Source: Amoebidium appalachense
Taxonomy: Eukaryota > Ichthyosporea
Length of the DNA stretch: 64,000 nucleotides
Assembly: GCA_963693365.1 (NCBI GenBank)
Contig: CAVNZM010000011.1
Coordinates: forward strand, 2,232,001-2,296,000
Direction: 5' to 3'
This document shows positions 18,265 through 43,175 of the stretch, in pieces. The notes below the pieces were generated by a model. It did not search any database. It worked only from the letters and a program-made list of their open reading frames with translations, and was not told the DNA's origin. The position numbers and the translations under genes were made by a program. Position 1 is the stretch's first letter, and every line of letters begins with the position of its first letter.

Positions 18265-19103
18265 AAGGTGTGAGTATCAGGAGCACAAGAAACATTGCAG
18301 TGTGCATGCATTGTGTGCGCGTGTGTGCGGGGGTGGGGGTTGTGGTAACTAAAATCCACATCCTCCCCCTCCCCTTCTTCCGGCTCCCTCCCTCTAAAAG
18401 AAGAAAGTAATTCTTACATGCATACAACACACACACACACAGAGAGAGAGAAAGCGAGAGAAAAAGAAGCGAGAGATAGAGAGCGAGAGTGAGTAAAAGA
18501 AGGGAGAAAGAGAGGGGAGAGGGAAAGGGAGAAAAGAAAGGGGAGCACGAGAGGGAGAGGGCACAGGCATTCAAGAAAGATGTGAACACGCACTCCCAGC
18601 CAAAAACAAGAGAGGCAGACGGTAGACAAGTGTGAGATTGTCGAGTCACATACTCTCCCAGCTAAAATGGAAGATTTAGATATCTGTGAGATAGTCGAAG
18701 CACACAAGTGGATGAGAGAGCTATAATAGAATTATGTAAAATAGTCGGAGCACCTATTCTTCAACCACAAAGGAGAGATTAGGATATCCGTGAGATAGTT
18801 GGGGAAAGTATTTGTCAGCTAGTAAAGAGGAATTTAGATATCTGTATATTCGTGAGATATTTGGGGCACGTACTCTCCAAGCTTATTCGGATCCTGCTGC
18901 AGTGTCTTCACATTGGCCACAAACGTGGGGTCGGCCATGTGCCTGCTGAGCTCGGGGCTGGCTGCAATAGTCTGCCACACAGACCCACTGCGCAGCGCCT
19001 GTGTGACCTTGGCCATGGGGTCGGAGGCCTCGGCCACTGTGGTGTGTGTGTGTGTGTGTGTGTGTGCGCGTGCGCGCGCGTATGTTGTGTTTAGGGTGGG
19101 GAG

Positions 19104-19135
<32 letters not shown>

Positions 19136-19310
19136 GGGGGGGGGGGAAAGGCGGAAAGGTAGGCTCAGTAAGTGGCGGTAGCAAGGAAGACGGTGTGTTG
19201 GAAGTTGAATAGTGGGCTGCGTGTTAGATGGGTGGGAAGGAGGGGGAGAGGAGTGAAAATGAGAGAGGAAGCAGGGAAGTGGTGAAAGATTGAAGTGTCT
19301 GAGTGTCTGG

Positions 19311-19343
<33 letters not shown>

Positions 19344-19471
19344 GGGAGAGGGGGGGGGGGGGGGGGGGGGGGGCAGAGGGGCAAGAAGCTGGCACTGTGT
19401 GTGTGTGTGTGTGGAGGGGGGAGGGCGGAGGAGGACCGTCCTTAAACATCTTCAAAGACTCCTTATTTATA

Positions 19472-19511
<40 letters not shown>

Positions 19512-21540
19512 AAAAAGAATGTCCGACAAAACCTTCAGCCACAACCAGATTATCTTCCTTCCTGTTTTCGATATGGCACACAATCACAACTATCTCCGCT
19601 ACCATCCCCCCCCTCCCCTCCCCCCCCCCTCCCCACCTTTGCCCAAGTCCTCTGCTAGCTATACCTACCACTTCCCCATCCTCCTCCTCAATGCAATAGG
19701 TCTCTCCCCCGCTTCCCTCGATCCAACCTCTTATCCAGACCATCAAACATCCTACCCGCAAACAACTCACTACCCCCCCCCCCCCCCCCCTTTCCCCTCG
19801 TCCCCCATCCCCTCTCTCTACCCCAACACACACACAACCACCCATGACACTCGGCTCCACTCACATCCACCCCTCCTCCATCCATCACCACTTGCGGGTA
19901 TGCAGCCCTCCACCCACTACCCCCCCCCCCCCCCCCCCCCCCAAACCCCCCACACACACACACACACATACTCTTCTGCTGGGCCACATCCTCAAGGGCC
20001 TTTGTGAGGGTGGGGTCATTGGGGCACATCTTCAGGCCGTCACTGTACGTGTCCATGGCCTCATCCAGACGGCCCAAAAACGCAAGTGCAGTGCCCTTGC
20101 GGGAGTAGCCCTGTATGCGGGTGAGGGGGGGTGAGTGCCTGTTTGACATGCCATTGTCGAAAAAGCCGTGCTGGGAAGACACGGGGGAAGGGGGGAGGGT
20201 GGGGGACCAAATTCTGCAAAGCAGGTCTGAGGGAACGAGATGGAGAGGGCAGGCCGCAGGGGGAGGGGAGGGGGGGGGGAGAGGCAGGCAGGCTGCAGGG
20301 GGGGGGGGGGGGGGTTGAGCTAGAACATATTTGCTGGAATAATGGACTGCGGGGAAAGGGGCGAGGGGGGTGGAGTGGCACCCCGGGGCTGAGAGATGGG
20401 GCCCAAGTGCATGCCCAGCGAGGAGGCAGCACAAGATACATTGGGGTTCTGCTCGTCGGAGCGCAAGGTAGGGGAAAGGGGCGGGGCAGGGCCCGGGGGA
20501 CGGGGGGAGGGGGGGGGGGGGGGGGGGGGGGGCGGGGGGGGAAGGGCGATAAAAGCGGAGATAGCAGGAGACAGTCCGGTACAACGTGTGTATCCCAAAC
20601 GTTCTCTGGCAATCTCAGCCAAGAAACGAGGTCTTACACCACAGGGAAAAGGGAGAGGAAGGGGGAGGCGGAGCCAGGGCGGCAAGGGGGAGAAGGAGGG
20701 GGAGGGAGGGGGTGTGTGAGTGTGAGGGGGGGCCGGGGGAGGGGGGAGGTGGGGGGGAGATGGAAGAGCAAACATGTTAGAACAGCCACCCACCCAGAAG
20801 TGTGCATGCATGCACCCAGAACACACTCACGTACCTTGGCCCAGTCGTTCTTGAGCTTAATAGTCTTCTCTGCATCCTTAAGGGCCAGATCATACTGGCC
20901 ACTGGCTGCATAGGCACCGGACCTGCAAAAAGATGGTTTCAGATCATACACAAAACCGAAAAAAGCGAGAGACAGGCGCGCAATACACATGGAAGCAAAG
21001 GCATAACGTGACAGGCACTGCACACAGATTTTGCAGGAGATGTTGTACAAACCTGACTTGAATCACAGATCCACAGAAACTCTATGCCTCTAAAACAAAC
21101 CCACCACCCACCTGTTGCTGTAGAGCACATGGTTTGTCGGGGCCAGGGCTATGGCCTGTGTGAATAGATCAATAGCCTTCGGGTAGTCTTTGGATGTGAA
21201 GGCGGCGTTACCTTGGGCCTTGAGTGCTTCTGCCTGCATCCGGCAAAACCCACGTGTTAGAATGCAAAAAAATACAACGAACGAATGCAGGCATTCTATG
21301 TTCTCAGCCATTTATAGAAAAACAAAGTTGCAAGAAGCTTTTGCTGCACATAACACAGAACAGACGGTAGACACCTGCATATGAACGTTGCATATTCAGA
21401 GTTCGCAGTTGCCGTACGTTACACAGTTGCCATACTCAGCAGTACTTTTGCAACACAACAAACGAACAACACGAGGACACAAAAAAAAAAAAAACAGCAC
21501 AGTCACTCCACCAACTTTGCGTTCCTACCTGGTCAGCCAT
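14030..21540 (-). CDS. STI1: STI1/Hop, Hsp70-Hsp90 organizing co-chaperone
   Basis: STI1 is a cytosolic adaptor that passes clients from Hsp70 to Hsp90. Thirteen exons: 21540-21529, 21233-21112, 20922-20835, 20110-19972, 19036-18874, 18206-17866, 17561-17459, 16638-16518, 16092-15950, 15544-15429, 15144-14933, 14688-14600 and 14102-14030 (TAG). All phases close, giving 573 aa, normal for the family. Order: TPR1 (about 5-115), DP1, acidic Lys/Pro/Glu linker, TPR2A, TPR2B, DP2. Carboxylate-clamp residues for EEVD tails are visible in TPR1 ([18 protein letters not shown]) and TPR2A ([19 protein letters not shown]), and the equivalent residues in TPR2B ([19 protein letters not shown]). DP2 ends in [15 protein letters not shown]. 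The exon 12 acceptor is pyrimidine-poor. It lies head-to-head with CCT1. Introns often run from GT-rich donors to CA-rich acceptors on the sense strand. Confidence 0.96.
18631..18878 (-). repeat. Degenerate 54-62 bp tandem repeat spanning a splice donor (STI1 exon 5/intron 5)
   Basis: About 4.5 diverged units share GTGAGATAGTCG, CACGTACTCTCC and GATTTAGATATC (plus strand). The last unit includes the end of STI1 exon 5 and its donor (minus strand TTGGAGA|gtacgtg). Older copies downstream contain decayed donor-like sequences such as GGGAGAGTATGTG. Confidence 0.7.
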
Positions 21541-23432
21541 TATTTCGGCTCTATGTTCAAGTTCTCAGCTTTTTCTGGGTGCTCTGAACTTCTGAAGTCG
21601 CTTGATCATCAGTGGTGTGTTCAAAAGTTTGTTTGATTCTTGGTTGAAAAATCAGGAAAATGCTTGTGACTGGTAGCACACGGTACATCGGGCTTGTGAC
21701 GTACATGTTTTAAATTCTTAACGTTAGAATACAAAACCTATGTAAAGATGAATAAGAAGTATCTATTGGTTTAAAAGAAAAAGGGCGCGGTTCTGATATT
21801 AGCGGCTTTTCGGCTCTGGGGAGAAACCGCCTGGGGGCCTGGCCCGGGCCCCGGCGCCGGCCAGGTTTTTGTAGAGCCTCTCTCTGCAGCTCAGCCTGGG
21901 ACCGGGTGACTGAGTGACTTGTACAAAATCCAAAAACTATCCACAGACTTGGTTTTTATGTGGTTTCAGGTTTGCTGCTGTGCGCCAGACATGACTAAAA
22001 TCATTATGCTGCCCAACCCGTCGTCTCTCATTGTGTCATTCCCCCTACAGCTGCTCGATTTCTGCTGACCACGCTCGGACCTAGGCCCGATGTGCAGGGC
22101 CGATTATCATGCCCCCATTCTGCTGTGACCTGAATGTGCTGACAACTAGTATGCAAAAGGTTGTTACAAAAGCAGCAATGCCATGTGAGCATTTTTAGCT
22201 CCAGTTTGGGCAGAGCTAGCGTAGCAGCATATATAACCACATTCGACCGATGTGCTGGATGCCATCCCTCTGTGCACACTTGAGAGATTCGTTAAGCTCT
22301 TCACAGTGTGTGCAACTCTCCTTCAGACGAGTATCCCTTGTGTGCAGGCTAACAACGCTATTCTTCTATATGGAGTTATCGAACCTGTTATATTATCAAG
22401 AAGGACTCGGACACTTCGTCCCAACCTCTTCCACTGGCCGAGTGTCCGACAGCAGGCAGAACCCTCTAATCCCGTATGCATATGTTCAGTTAGGCAGCAG
22501 AAAGACGTAAAAGAAGCAGGCACGAGCACTCCGGGGTATACAGGAAGTTCGTGTGTGGTCCGAAACTGTGTGGTGACGTATGAACGTGTACCCGTGGCCG
22601 CACAGAAACCAGTTCTCTCCCCTAATCCGTCCCTGTCCACCCAGGCATGGACTAGCACGAGTAATGGCCATTACAGCCTATACTTTGAACTTCGAAGACT
22701 AATGCCATTCCTCCCTCCTTCCGCCCCCCCTCGCCTCCTCCCGGACTCCCCCGCCTGATCCCCGCCCCCTTGCCCCGGGACCCCCGGGCTCTCTCTGCGG
22801 CCATATCCTCTTGCCACCAACACCAAGTCAGCTCCCTCCGCCCTTTTCCCTTTTACCTGATATGCCGCTTAGTGTACATATACTGCCTTATCCAACGGAT
22901 TAGGCAGTTCTTTCCGCAGTTCTGCTCGTGGGCTTGCCCCAGCGGTTTGTGCTGGTGCACGTACACCTTCCCCCCCCCCCCCCCCCCCCCCCCCCCTGCT
23001 CACAAAAACAAACACATACACACAAACATAAAAAACAGGAGAACTGGGGTGTGGTCGCACATACGTGCACACATCATTGAAAGTCAACCCTTCCTGCAGT
23101 TTATGTTTCTGACCGTCTGAACACCCTGACACCCTGGCAGTCTGGCCGCGGAGTCGTCCAGACTGTGCAACAGGATCCCCCCAGAGCACGAAAGATGACG
23201 TCACGCTTCACGTGGGCCGCCCACTGCAGAATTTGGCGCCAACTTGCTGGCGATCAGCGGGGATCACACGCAGGTCTAAAAAAACAAAAAAAAAAAACAC
23301 GAAGGCCAGCCTGCGCATACACACGCACAGACACGCAGAGATTTTGCTGAACGCACGCACAGTCTAACAGTATTCAAGCCCACCAATAAACACACGCACG
23401 TAGCTGTCGGTAGACACACACAGACAGGCAGG
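21541..23432. other. Shared divergent promoter region of STI1 and CCT1
   Basis: About 1.9 kb separates the two start codons. It has fewer simple repeats than other spacers, apart from a C run at 22971-22996. A plus-strand frame at 22252-22758 (168 codons) has no recognisable domain and is probably chance. I see no canonical heat-shock element array, only imperfect GAA/TTC clusters near 21590. Confidence 0.5.
23196..23203. promoter_or_regulatory. CRE-like palindrome TGACGTCA upstream of CCT1
   Basis: This perfect palindrome lies 230 bp upstream of the CCT1 start codon and close to an E-box-like CACGTG (23209-23214). Position and motif suggest a bZIP site; function is inferred. Confidence 0.3.
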
Positions 23433-35098
<11,666 letters not shown>

Positions 35099-36467
35099 AG
35101 CCCACCACCATGCATATGCACCAAGTAATGGGCTCCACGTGTGACCTGCCACCAATAGGAGCACCAGGGCTCCTTTATCGGATAATTTGCATAGATAGAA
35201 CCCCCAATCCCGCCCCAACCCCCCAACCCCCCCCTTTTTATGGCCCGGCCACCGGTTGGCTGGGCCGAGCAGCCAGCGGGTCTGGCGTGTCACGTGACTA
35301 GCAAGTGAATTCGGCCCCGGCTAGTGCGGCCAGGGGCTATGTTTTTGTTGTCTGCACGTGTCGTGTTTGTAGAGCCCCCCCCCCCCTCCCCTCCCTCCCA
35401 AAGGGCCCCCAGGGCCTCTCGTATATCCTTGTGGCATGTTGACACACGGTATACATTCAGATGCGTCGCACGTTCTTCGATTACGACCCTCCCCCCCCTC
35501 CGCCCTCTCCCTTCAAGATCTTTCGACCGCGGGTGGCCGGAAAGCACTTGCAATTGGCATAACTACACGTGGACTATGCTTGAGATGATAGACCCATGCA
35601 CGGTCGATTGGTGCATGCGCATGCCCATCTGTGCAGTTACGCATTTTTGCATGCATCATGCGCGTGCGCACAACACAGCTGGGCACTGTGTGCTGCTGGC
35701 TTTGACCTGTGCGGTACCGTGCTCTGTTTGCATGTCCGGGGCCCACAGCCAACCTTGCGCCGTTCCTCATGACACGACAACACAAGGTGCATGCAAGCAC
35801 ACAACTTGCCAAAGGGATCATTTCTTGTGCATATCTTGTGAATGATGCATGCAGCATCGATCCTGGACGTGTTCACGATAGGCAGGCACTTGAAGCCAAG
35901 CGCGACGGATGGGTGCACGCAGCAACCAGAGAGAGCACACACAACAGCATCAGCCTAGGCCTACACGTGCTTGCGCCTGCTCGTTTACTCTTGACCCTGT
36001 TTGCGTTATCATGTGTTTTTACAACTGAAGGTGTGACGACCAAGCTCTTATGCAAGAGTCATGGATGAATCATGTGTTCGTGACGTACATTTGATCATTT
36101 ATCAGTGAAGTTCGGCGTCATTGAGGCACCCTTAGTGAACACACCACTTTGCAACAAAACACGAGGCACACCACGGCACGTGTTTTTTTACCTTGCAGCA
36201 CTATATAAACGCAAATTTCTGCAACTCTAGCCCCGGGGCTAGGGCACACGCACACAGCCACGGGCAGACGAACTCGCTACTGTAGACCGAATGCACGTGT
36301 GCACACATACACGCAAGGACAGAACTGATTTCTGCAGTTAGCTCAGCATACACACGAACACACACGCACACACACGCAGAAACACGCACACGCCCTGGCC
36401 AAGGCCCTTGGAACACGCGCACAGCTAGGCCATATGGGTCAGACAGAGCGCTAGGCGCTGAGGCAGC
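35099..36467. other. Spacer and promoter region upstream of the PAS/F-box/LRR gene
   Basis: This is mostly unique sequence with few repeats. Open frames of 100-170 codons on both strands (about 35324-36068) have no recognisable domains and no splice context. A good TATA box lies at 36202-36209. No AATAAA is seen shortly after the CCT1 stop. Confidence 0.5.
36202..36209 (+). promoter_or_regulatory. TATA box (TATATAAA) of the PAS/F-box/LRR gene
   Basis: TATATAAA lies about 260 bp upstream of the predicted start codon at 36468, leaving room for a 5' UTR of about 230 nt. It is the best TATA match found upstream of any gene here. Confidence 0.45.
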
Positions 36468-37947
36468 ATGGCGGGGTCGCTGCTGGATGCCCTGAGAGAC
36501 CCCATCCTGGTGCTGGCTTTGCAGGTGGGTGCAGTGCAGGTGCGCACATGGGCACGCACAGAGGCACGGGCACATGCAAATGCACAGGCCAGGCACTTCA
36601 CAGGCAAAGGCACGGGCATGCACACGCACAGCCGTGCACAGATAAAGGCACACATACGCACGTACGGCCACACATAAACACAGGCTCAGGCAGAGGCGCA
36701 GGCGCAGGCACACCCACAGGCAGGACCACAGGCACACACACATACACGTGTACGACCACGGGCACGTGCACGAGTCCCAAGCCCCGGCGGGAGGAGACAG
36801 GCACAGGCAAAGGCACAGGCACAGGCACAGGTGCACACACCAGGCACACAGGGGTTTTCACACGCACAGACACATCACAGGCAGACATCAGGCTTTTAAG
36901 CGCACAGGCGCAGGCACAAACACAGGCACAGGCACATACAAGGGGGGCCACACTCACAGGCAAGGGCACGGGCATACAGGAGCGTATACAGGGCATATAC
37001 AGGCACACACATGGGCAGAGGCACACACACAGGCACAGAAAAAGACACAGGCAGGGAGAGGCACGGTCAGGAGGAACAGGCACAGGCACACACGGGGCAC
37101 GTGCAAGCACAAACCCTTCATAAATTACACATTCTTTTTACCCCCCCCCCCCCCCCCCCCCCCCACTTCTCCCCCCTCGTCCCCCCTGTTGGCTTGACTG
37201 GGGCCACCCTTCTGTTCTTTGCATGGTGTAACACTCCCCCTCCCCCCCCCCCCCCCCCCCCCCCCAACACACACACACACACACACACCGCCCTTTCCTT
37301 GGTTCCACAGGGCACGGTGTCTGAGCTGAACACGGCTGCACGCAAGTGGCTGGGTGTTGGGGATGGCACAGGCCAGGCGCTTGGAACACTGTGTTCCAAC
37401 CCAGACGAACTCCTCGATTCAGCAAGTGGGGCCGGGGCGGTCTGTATTGGGAAATGGCGCACGGTTGGGGGAAGATGTGTGCAGGCAGAGACACACGTGC
37501 GGTTGTTGAGGGGGCACTCGGAGACACAGGTGGTGGTGCACATTGCAGGCCATGCACGTGCAGCAGAAAAGGAGACGGCCTGGGGCCCCGTGTTCCAGAG
37601 CACGAGAGAGGGCGTGTTGGTGGTTGCGGCAACCGGGGGTGTGGTGGCTGCGAATGAGGCGGCGTGTCAGTTGTTTGGGAGGGCGGATTTGGCGGGGACG
37701 GATGTGAGAGATTTGTTCCCTGGGGCAAGCAGAGATGCACGGTGGGCACAGATCAGGGCACTTATGCAACAGGAGAGGAGCAGGGGGAGTGGGGCGGCAC
37801 ACAGACAGGAGAGACGGGTGAGTGTGTCTCGCTGTATATTTCTTTTCGCCTCCTCGCTCTCTCTTTCTCACATACACACACACACACACTCTCTCTCTCC
37901 CTCCCCGCCCCTCTCTCTCTTTCTCCCCCCCCCCCCCCTCTCCCTCC

Positions 37948-37983
<36 letters not shown>

Positions 37984-38820
37984 CCTCGCTCGCTCCCTCC
38001 CCTCTCCCCCCGTCCTTCCCTCCCTCCCTCACTCCTTCCCTCCCTCTCTCCCGCGCTCCCTTTATATCGCTTTCCCCCTCCCCCTCCTTCTCACTCTCTC
38101 TCTCTTTCTCTCTCCCCTTCCCCCCCCCCCCCCCCCCCCCCCCTATCTGTCTATCTATCTATGTATCTATCTATCTCTCCGTCTATCTATCTCTCCACGA
38201 AACCCCCCACCCTGTCTCCTTTTCCCTTTTCCGGCCTTTTGCTTCCACCAGGGAAAATCTTTCTTTCTCCTCTTCCCCCCCCCACATGTCGGTAGCTGCC
38301 TCACCCGCCCTTCCTTGCCTCCCTTCTCTCCCCTTTCCCCCTCTCGCTTCCTCTCCTCTCCCCCCCCCCCCCCCCCCCCCCGTTTCCTCTCTCCTGCTCC
38401 TTCCTTCCATGCCTCCCCCCCCCCCCCCCCCTCCACCCTTCCCTCTCTCCCCGGCCCTCCCCCCTCCCCCCCCCCCCCCCCCCGTTTCTCTCGTCGTTTC
38501 TCTTTTGTGTGTATGTGTGTGTGTGGTGTGTGCGTACGTGTGAGTGCATGCCTATTAGGATGCCGTGTGCGCGTACATGGGCTTGTATGTGTTTCTTGTG
38601 TCGTGCTTTTTATTCTTTTCTGTTGTAACTGTGTGATTGTGTGTGGTTTTTTTTCTAACCCGCTTTTATCTCTAAATGGATAGTTGCTACCGTGTATCCT
38701 CTATGTCCATGCCTTACGTGCGCTCGCCTGCCTGCCTGCCTCCCCTCCAGTTTATAGATAGTGCCCTTACGGCTGCACTGTAGTGGGTATGCATGTAGTT
38801 CAATCACTTACATCCCCCCG

Positions 38821-38855
<35 letters not shown>

Positions 38856-38978
38856 TTCAAGTGTCTTCTGCCTGCAAGCTTAAGTTGTTTGATTTTGGAT
38901 TTCCCACTTTTGTGACGTTTTGTTGTTGCTCTTTGTTATCTCCTCCATATTTTCAACCCTCTAACGCATACATCTCCC

Positions 38979-39030
<52 letters not shown>

Positions 39031-41091
39031 CCTTCTTCTCGGGCTGCCACAGATGCAAGGCCTACGTGGTGATGGTACTGTGGGTGGGCTGTCTGTGCTC
39101 GTGTCCTCCCTGGCCCCCAGTGACGGGGTGGAGGGGTGCCTGTACCTGCTGCACGTGCAGGACACCAGCCAATCAGACATCAGCAGCGCAAAACAGGCAC
39201 AGCTATTGGCTAGCAACCGCCTTTTATGGGCAATGGGGGTGGCTGTGATTGGTGTAGACCCTCAGGGCATTGTCGTTTCAGCCAATCCGGCGGCAGCGTC
39301 TATGCTCGGGCATGTGGGCCCGGCAGACTTGGTGGGAGTCGGAGTGGGGGCAATTTTGTCAGATGAGTGTGTGACCCAGTGTTTGCCCCCCCTCGTACGG
39401 ACCGAGACGGATAGGTGGACGGCGAATGGGAGATATGTAGCACGGAGGAGGGACGGGGGCCGATTGCCTGTGGATGTTTGTGTGTCACAGGCAGAGGGGG
39501 AGGGGGAGGTGATGTATGCCGTGACTTTATGCGACGCCACGTTGGCGACACACACGGAGAAGGAAGTGGAGTCTGAAAGACAGCAAAAGGTGTTGTTGCA
39601 ATATCAAAAGGAGGCTCTATTGGCGAGCAGTATGGATGCGGTGTTGCTGATTACAGACAAGGGGGTGATTGAGGAATACAACAGGGCAGCAGAGAGGATG
39701 TTTGGTTATTCGGCTAGTGAGGTGGTGGGGCAGAACGTGAGCCTGCTGATGCCTCAGGAGTTGGGTAACCTCCACCAGGGGTACATCGATAGGCACGTTA
39801 CAAACCAGACTACAGGCGCTGCTAGGCCCGTGGGACGCAAGAGAAAGGTGTGTGTACGTTTGTGTGGGGATGGGGTTTGGTGGGCGGGTGGGTGGGTGGG
39901 TGGGTGTGTGTGTGTGTGGGTGTGTGGGTGTGGGTGTGGGTGTGTGTGTGTGTGGAGGGTAAGGAGGAGAGGGGGGAGGGGGGGGGGGGGGGGGAAGGAA
40001 TTTGATTTTGGCTGCGCTGTGGTTTTTTGCTGGCAGGGGAGGAGAGGGAGGGGGGAGGGGGTCATTTCTTTTTTGTGGGGAGTTAGCCGTTTTTTTTTTG
40101 TTTTTGTTTTTTTTTGTTTTTTTTTTTGCCCCCCTGTGTGAGGTGTCATTAGTTTCTGCCTGTCCGCCGCATGCTGATCGATCTTCCCAGCTTGTTGGTG
40201 TTCGGCGGGATGGCAGCCGGCTGCCGATTGTGTTGAATGTTGCCGACGTGCAGGTGCTAGGCCAGGGACCGAGGTCCTTTGTCAGCTGCATAAGGGACGT
40301 CACGGACTATGATAAGGTGCATGGGCGTGGGGGGGATACGGAGGTGGAGATAGGGGGAAAGGAGGGGGGGAAGGGGAGGGGAGGAGAAGGGGGGAAGGGG
40401 GGAAGGGTTTGGGGGTGGGGGTATATTTGTGAGGGCGTGGGGGGATGGAAGGGAGACGAGGAAGGGGGTGGGGATGTGTGGGCGAAGTGGAGTGGAGAAT
40501 GTAGTGTATGTGTGTGTGTTTGGGGGGGGGGGGGGAAGGGGTCATATGGGTGACGAGAGCGTGGGGATGGGTTTGTGGTTGTGTGGACGATTGGTGTACT
40601 CATGCGATTGTCTGCCTGTGTGGAAACATTGGGTGGGAAGCATGCAATGGCTATGTGTTTGGGGAGATTAGGGAAGGACAAGGAAGGAATTTAAGGAGAA
40701 TGGCTGCACTAGATAATGCACTCTAGGGTATAAAGAAGGGAAGGAGAGATGTATGGGGAGTGTGTGGTTAGTGTTTCGATCTCAATTATGCTCGGGGATG
40801 GGGCAGATTCAAGCTCACACCACACACACATACGGACGTGCGCGCCGGCTTACGGATATATACACATATCCTCACAAACACTCACACAAGCACCTCAGCC
40901 CATCATCCTCTTTTTGTGGCATTTTGTAGTTTGTCCTTTGGTGTTTCATCTATATATCCAACCCTCTAACGCATACATCCCCCCCCCCCCCCCCCCCCCC
41001 CCCCTCCCCCCCCCCCTCCAAAAAAACAAACAAAAAAAACCCCTCAAATGCATACCCCTCCCCCCTCCTTACATCTTCCCATCCTCGTTAA

Positions 41092-41140
<49 letters not shown>

Positions 41141-41288
41141 ACACACACGCACGCACACACCACCACCACCACCACCACCACCACCACCACCACCACCACC
41201 ACCACCATACACACTCGTTGTCCCCCTATCCCACACAGACACACACACACACAAACACACACCACTCTCACCCATCCACCCACCCATC

Positions 41289-41335
<47 letters not shown>

Positions 41336-42482
41336 ATCCCCCCCCCCCCCCCCCCCCCCCCCGGGCCCTCCTCTTCTCTAAACACACACATGCACCACCA
41401 CCTCCCCACATGCATACACACATAGGTGCTTGCCGACCTGGAGTGCAAGACACAGGAGATTGAGGCGATACTGCACAGCATTGGGGATGGGCTGGTGGTG
41501 GTGGATGAGGGGGGCACCATTATGAGCTTCAACGGGGCTGCATCACGCATGTTTGGATACACACAGGAGGAGGCTGTGGGTACGTGCTTGTGGGTGGGTG
41601 GGTGGGTGGGTGGGTGGGTGGGTGGGTGGGTGTGGGTGTGTGTGTGGAGGTGTGTGTGGGGGGGGGTGCGTGTGTGTATGTGGGCGAGCGCGCACGCGTG
41701 TGTGTTTATGTGCGTATGCCCGTGAGGGTGTAGGTCTAACCATCCCTGCCTCCCTCCCCCCCCAAACACACACACACACAAAAAAAATGTCCCCCTCCCC
41801 CTCCCCCCCCCCCCCCCCCCTCCCACCACCCCCCCCCCCCCCCCTTCCCCTCCCCACCCCCCCCCCCCCCCCCCCGTCTTCCCCTCTACGTCTCCCCACC
41901 CCCCTCCCCTCTTCCCCTTTCCCCCTTTCGCCAACCCAACAATTTACCCTGCAGGCATGGGAGTAGAGCAGCTTGTTCCAGAGCACATGGCGGAGCAGCA
42001 CACGACCTTCATGCAGCGCTTTATGGACAGTGGGGATAAGGCCATGGGCCGGTTAATGGTTCGGGGCAGGCAGGTGAAGGCACGTAGGCGTGATGGCAGC
42101 ACCTTTCCCTGTGTGATTACTCTCAGTGAGGTACAGGGCGGTCTGAGATCGGCTGTGGCTGCGGGTGCAGAACCAAGGAGACTGTTTACTGCAAGTGTGA
42201 GGGATGTGAGTGATAAGGTGAGGGTTTGGTGGTGTGAAGGGGAATTGGGGGGGGGGGGGGGGGGGGGGTAGGCGAAGGTGGGTTTGGAAACCGGGGGGGA
42301 GGGAGGGGGGGGAGGGGGAGGGGGGGGGGGGGAGAAGGGTCGGTGGGTGTGGGGGGGGTGAAGGCAAGGAGGAGGAAGGAAATGGGTTGGGAGAGGGAAA
42401 GTACATGGGTGTGATGTGTATACATGTATCAACTTTGATGTTGGAGGAAGGCTTGGATGAAGTGGGGGAGGAGGTGGTGGGT

Positions 42483-42525
<43 letters not shown>

Positions 42526-43139
42526 GGAGACCAGAGGTATCATTTGGTTTTGTCGTATGTGTTGTGCCATTATGCAATTGGGCTCAAGAGAGTGAGAGTT
42601 GCCTCCTGTTGTGTGAGCAGTGACATGGTGGTGGAATCCAGACGGGTGGTGGACCTCTGTCGGTGTGTAGATGTGTGTATTAGAAAGCCTCCACATTGCG
42701 CACATGTGCTCGAATGTTTTGCTCCAAGGTTGTGCTCCAACCTTGTTTAGCACCCAATGTGCAATTGTGCATGTGCAATCACAAGCCTGATACTGACCGC
42801 CTGTGCCACCTAGATGGCCGCCGACTCAGCACTTCAAGCAGAGAAACAACTCGGTGCCGAGCGCACTGCCCGCATGGAGGCTATATTTAGCAGCGCCCTG
42901 GACGCTATTGTGATGATCGACGAACAGGGGGTAGTCTTAGAGTTCAACAATGCAGCCGTCAATTTGTTTGGCTGGCGGGCAGATGAGGTGGTGGGGCAAC
43001 CGGTGGCTATGCTCATGCCGGATGATGTGGGGAGAATACACCAGGCGTATATTGACAGGTATCTGAGGAGTGGGGAGAAGGCTAAGGGTAGAGCTGTCGG
43101 CAAGAAGCGAAAGGTGCGTGTCTGTATGGGTGGGTGGGT

Positions 43140-43175
<36 letters not shown>

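Noticed and set aside
21580-21660. Possible heat-shock elements upstream of STI1
   Set aside because: The GAA and TTC blocks have wrong spacing (one base instead of two) and no array of three is seen.
22252-22758. 168-codon frame between STI1 and CCT1
   Set aside because: No recognisable domain, no splice context and no similarity to neighbours; likely chance in an unusually repeat-poor spacer.
35324-36068. Overlapping 100-170 codon frames upstream of the PAS gene
   Set aside because: Open on both strands, Cys/His-rich without pattern, no domain; treated as spacer.
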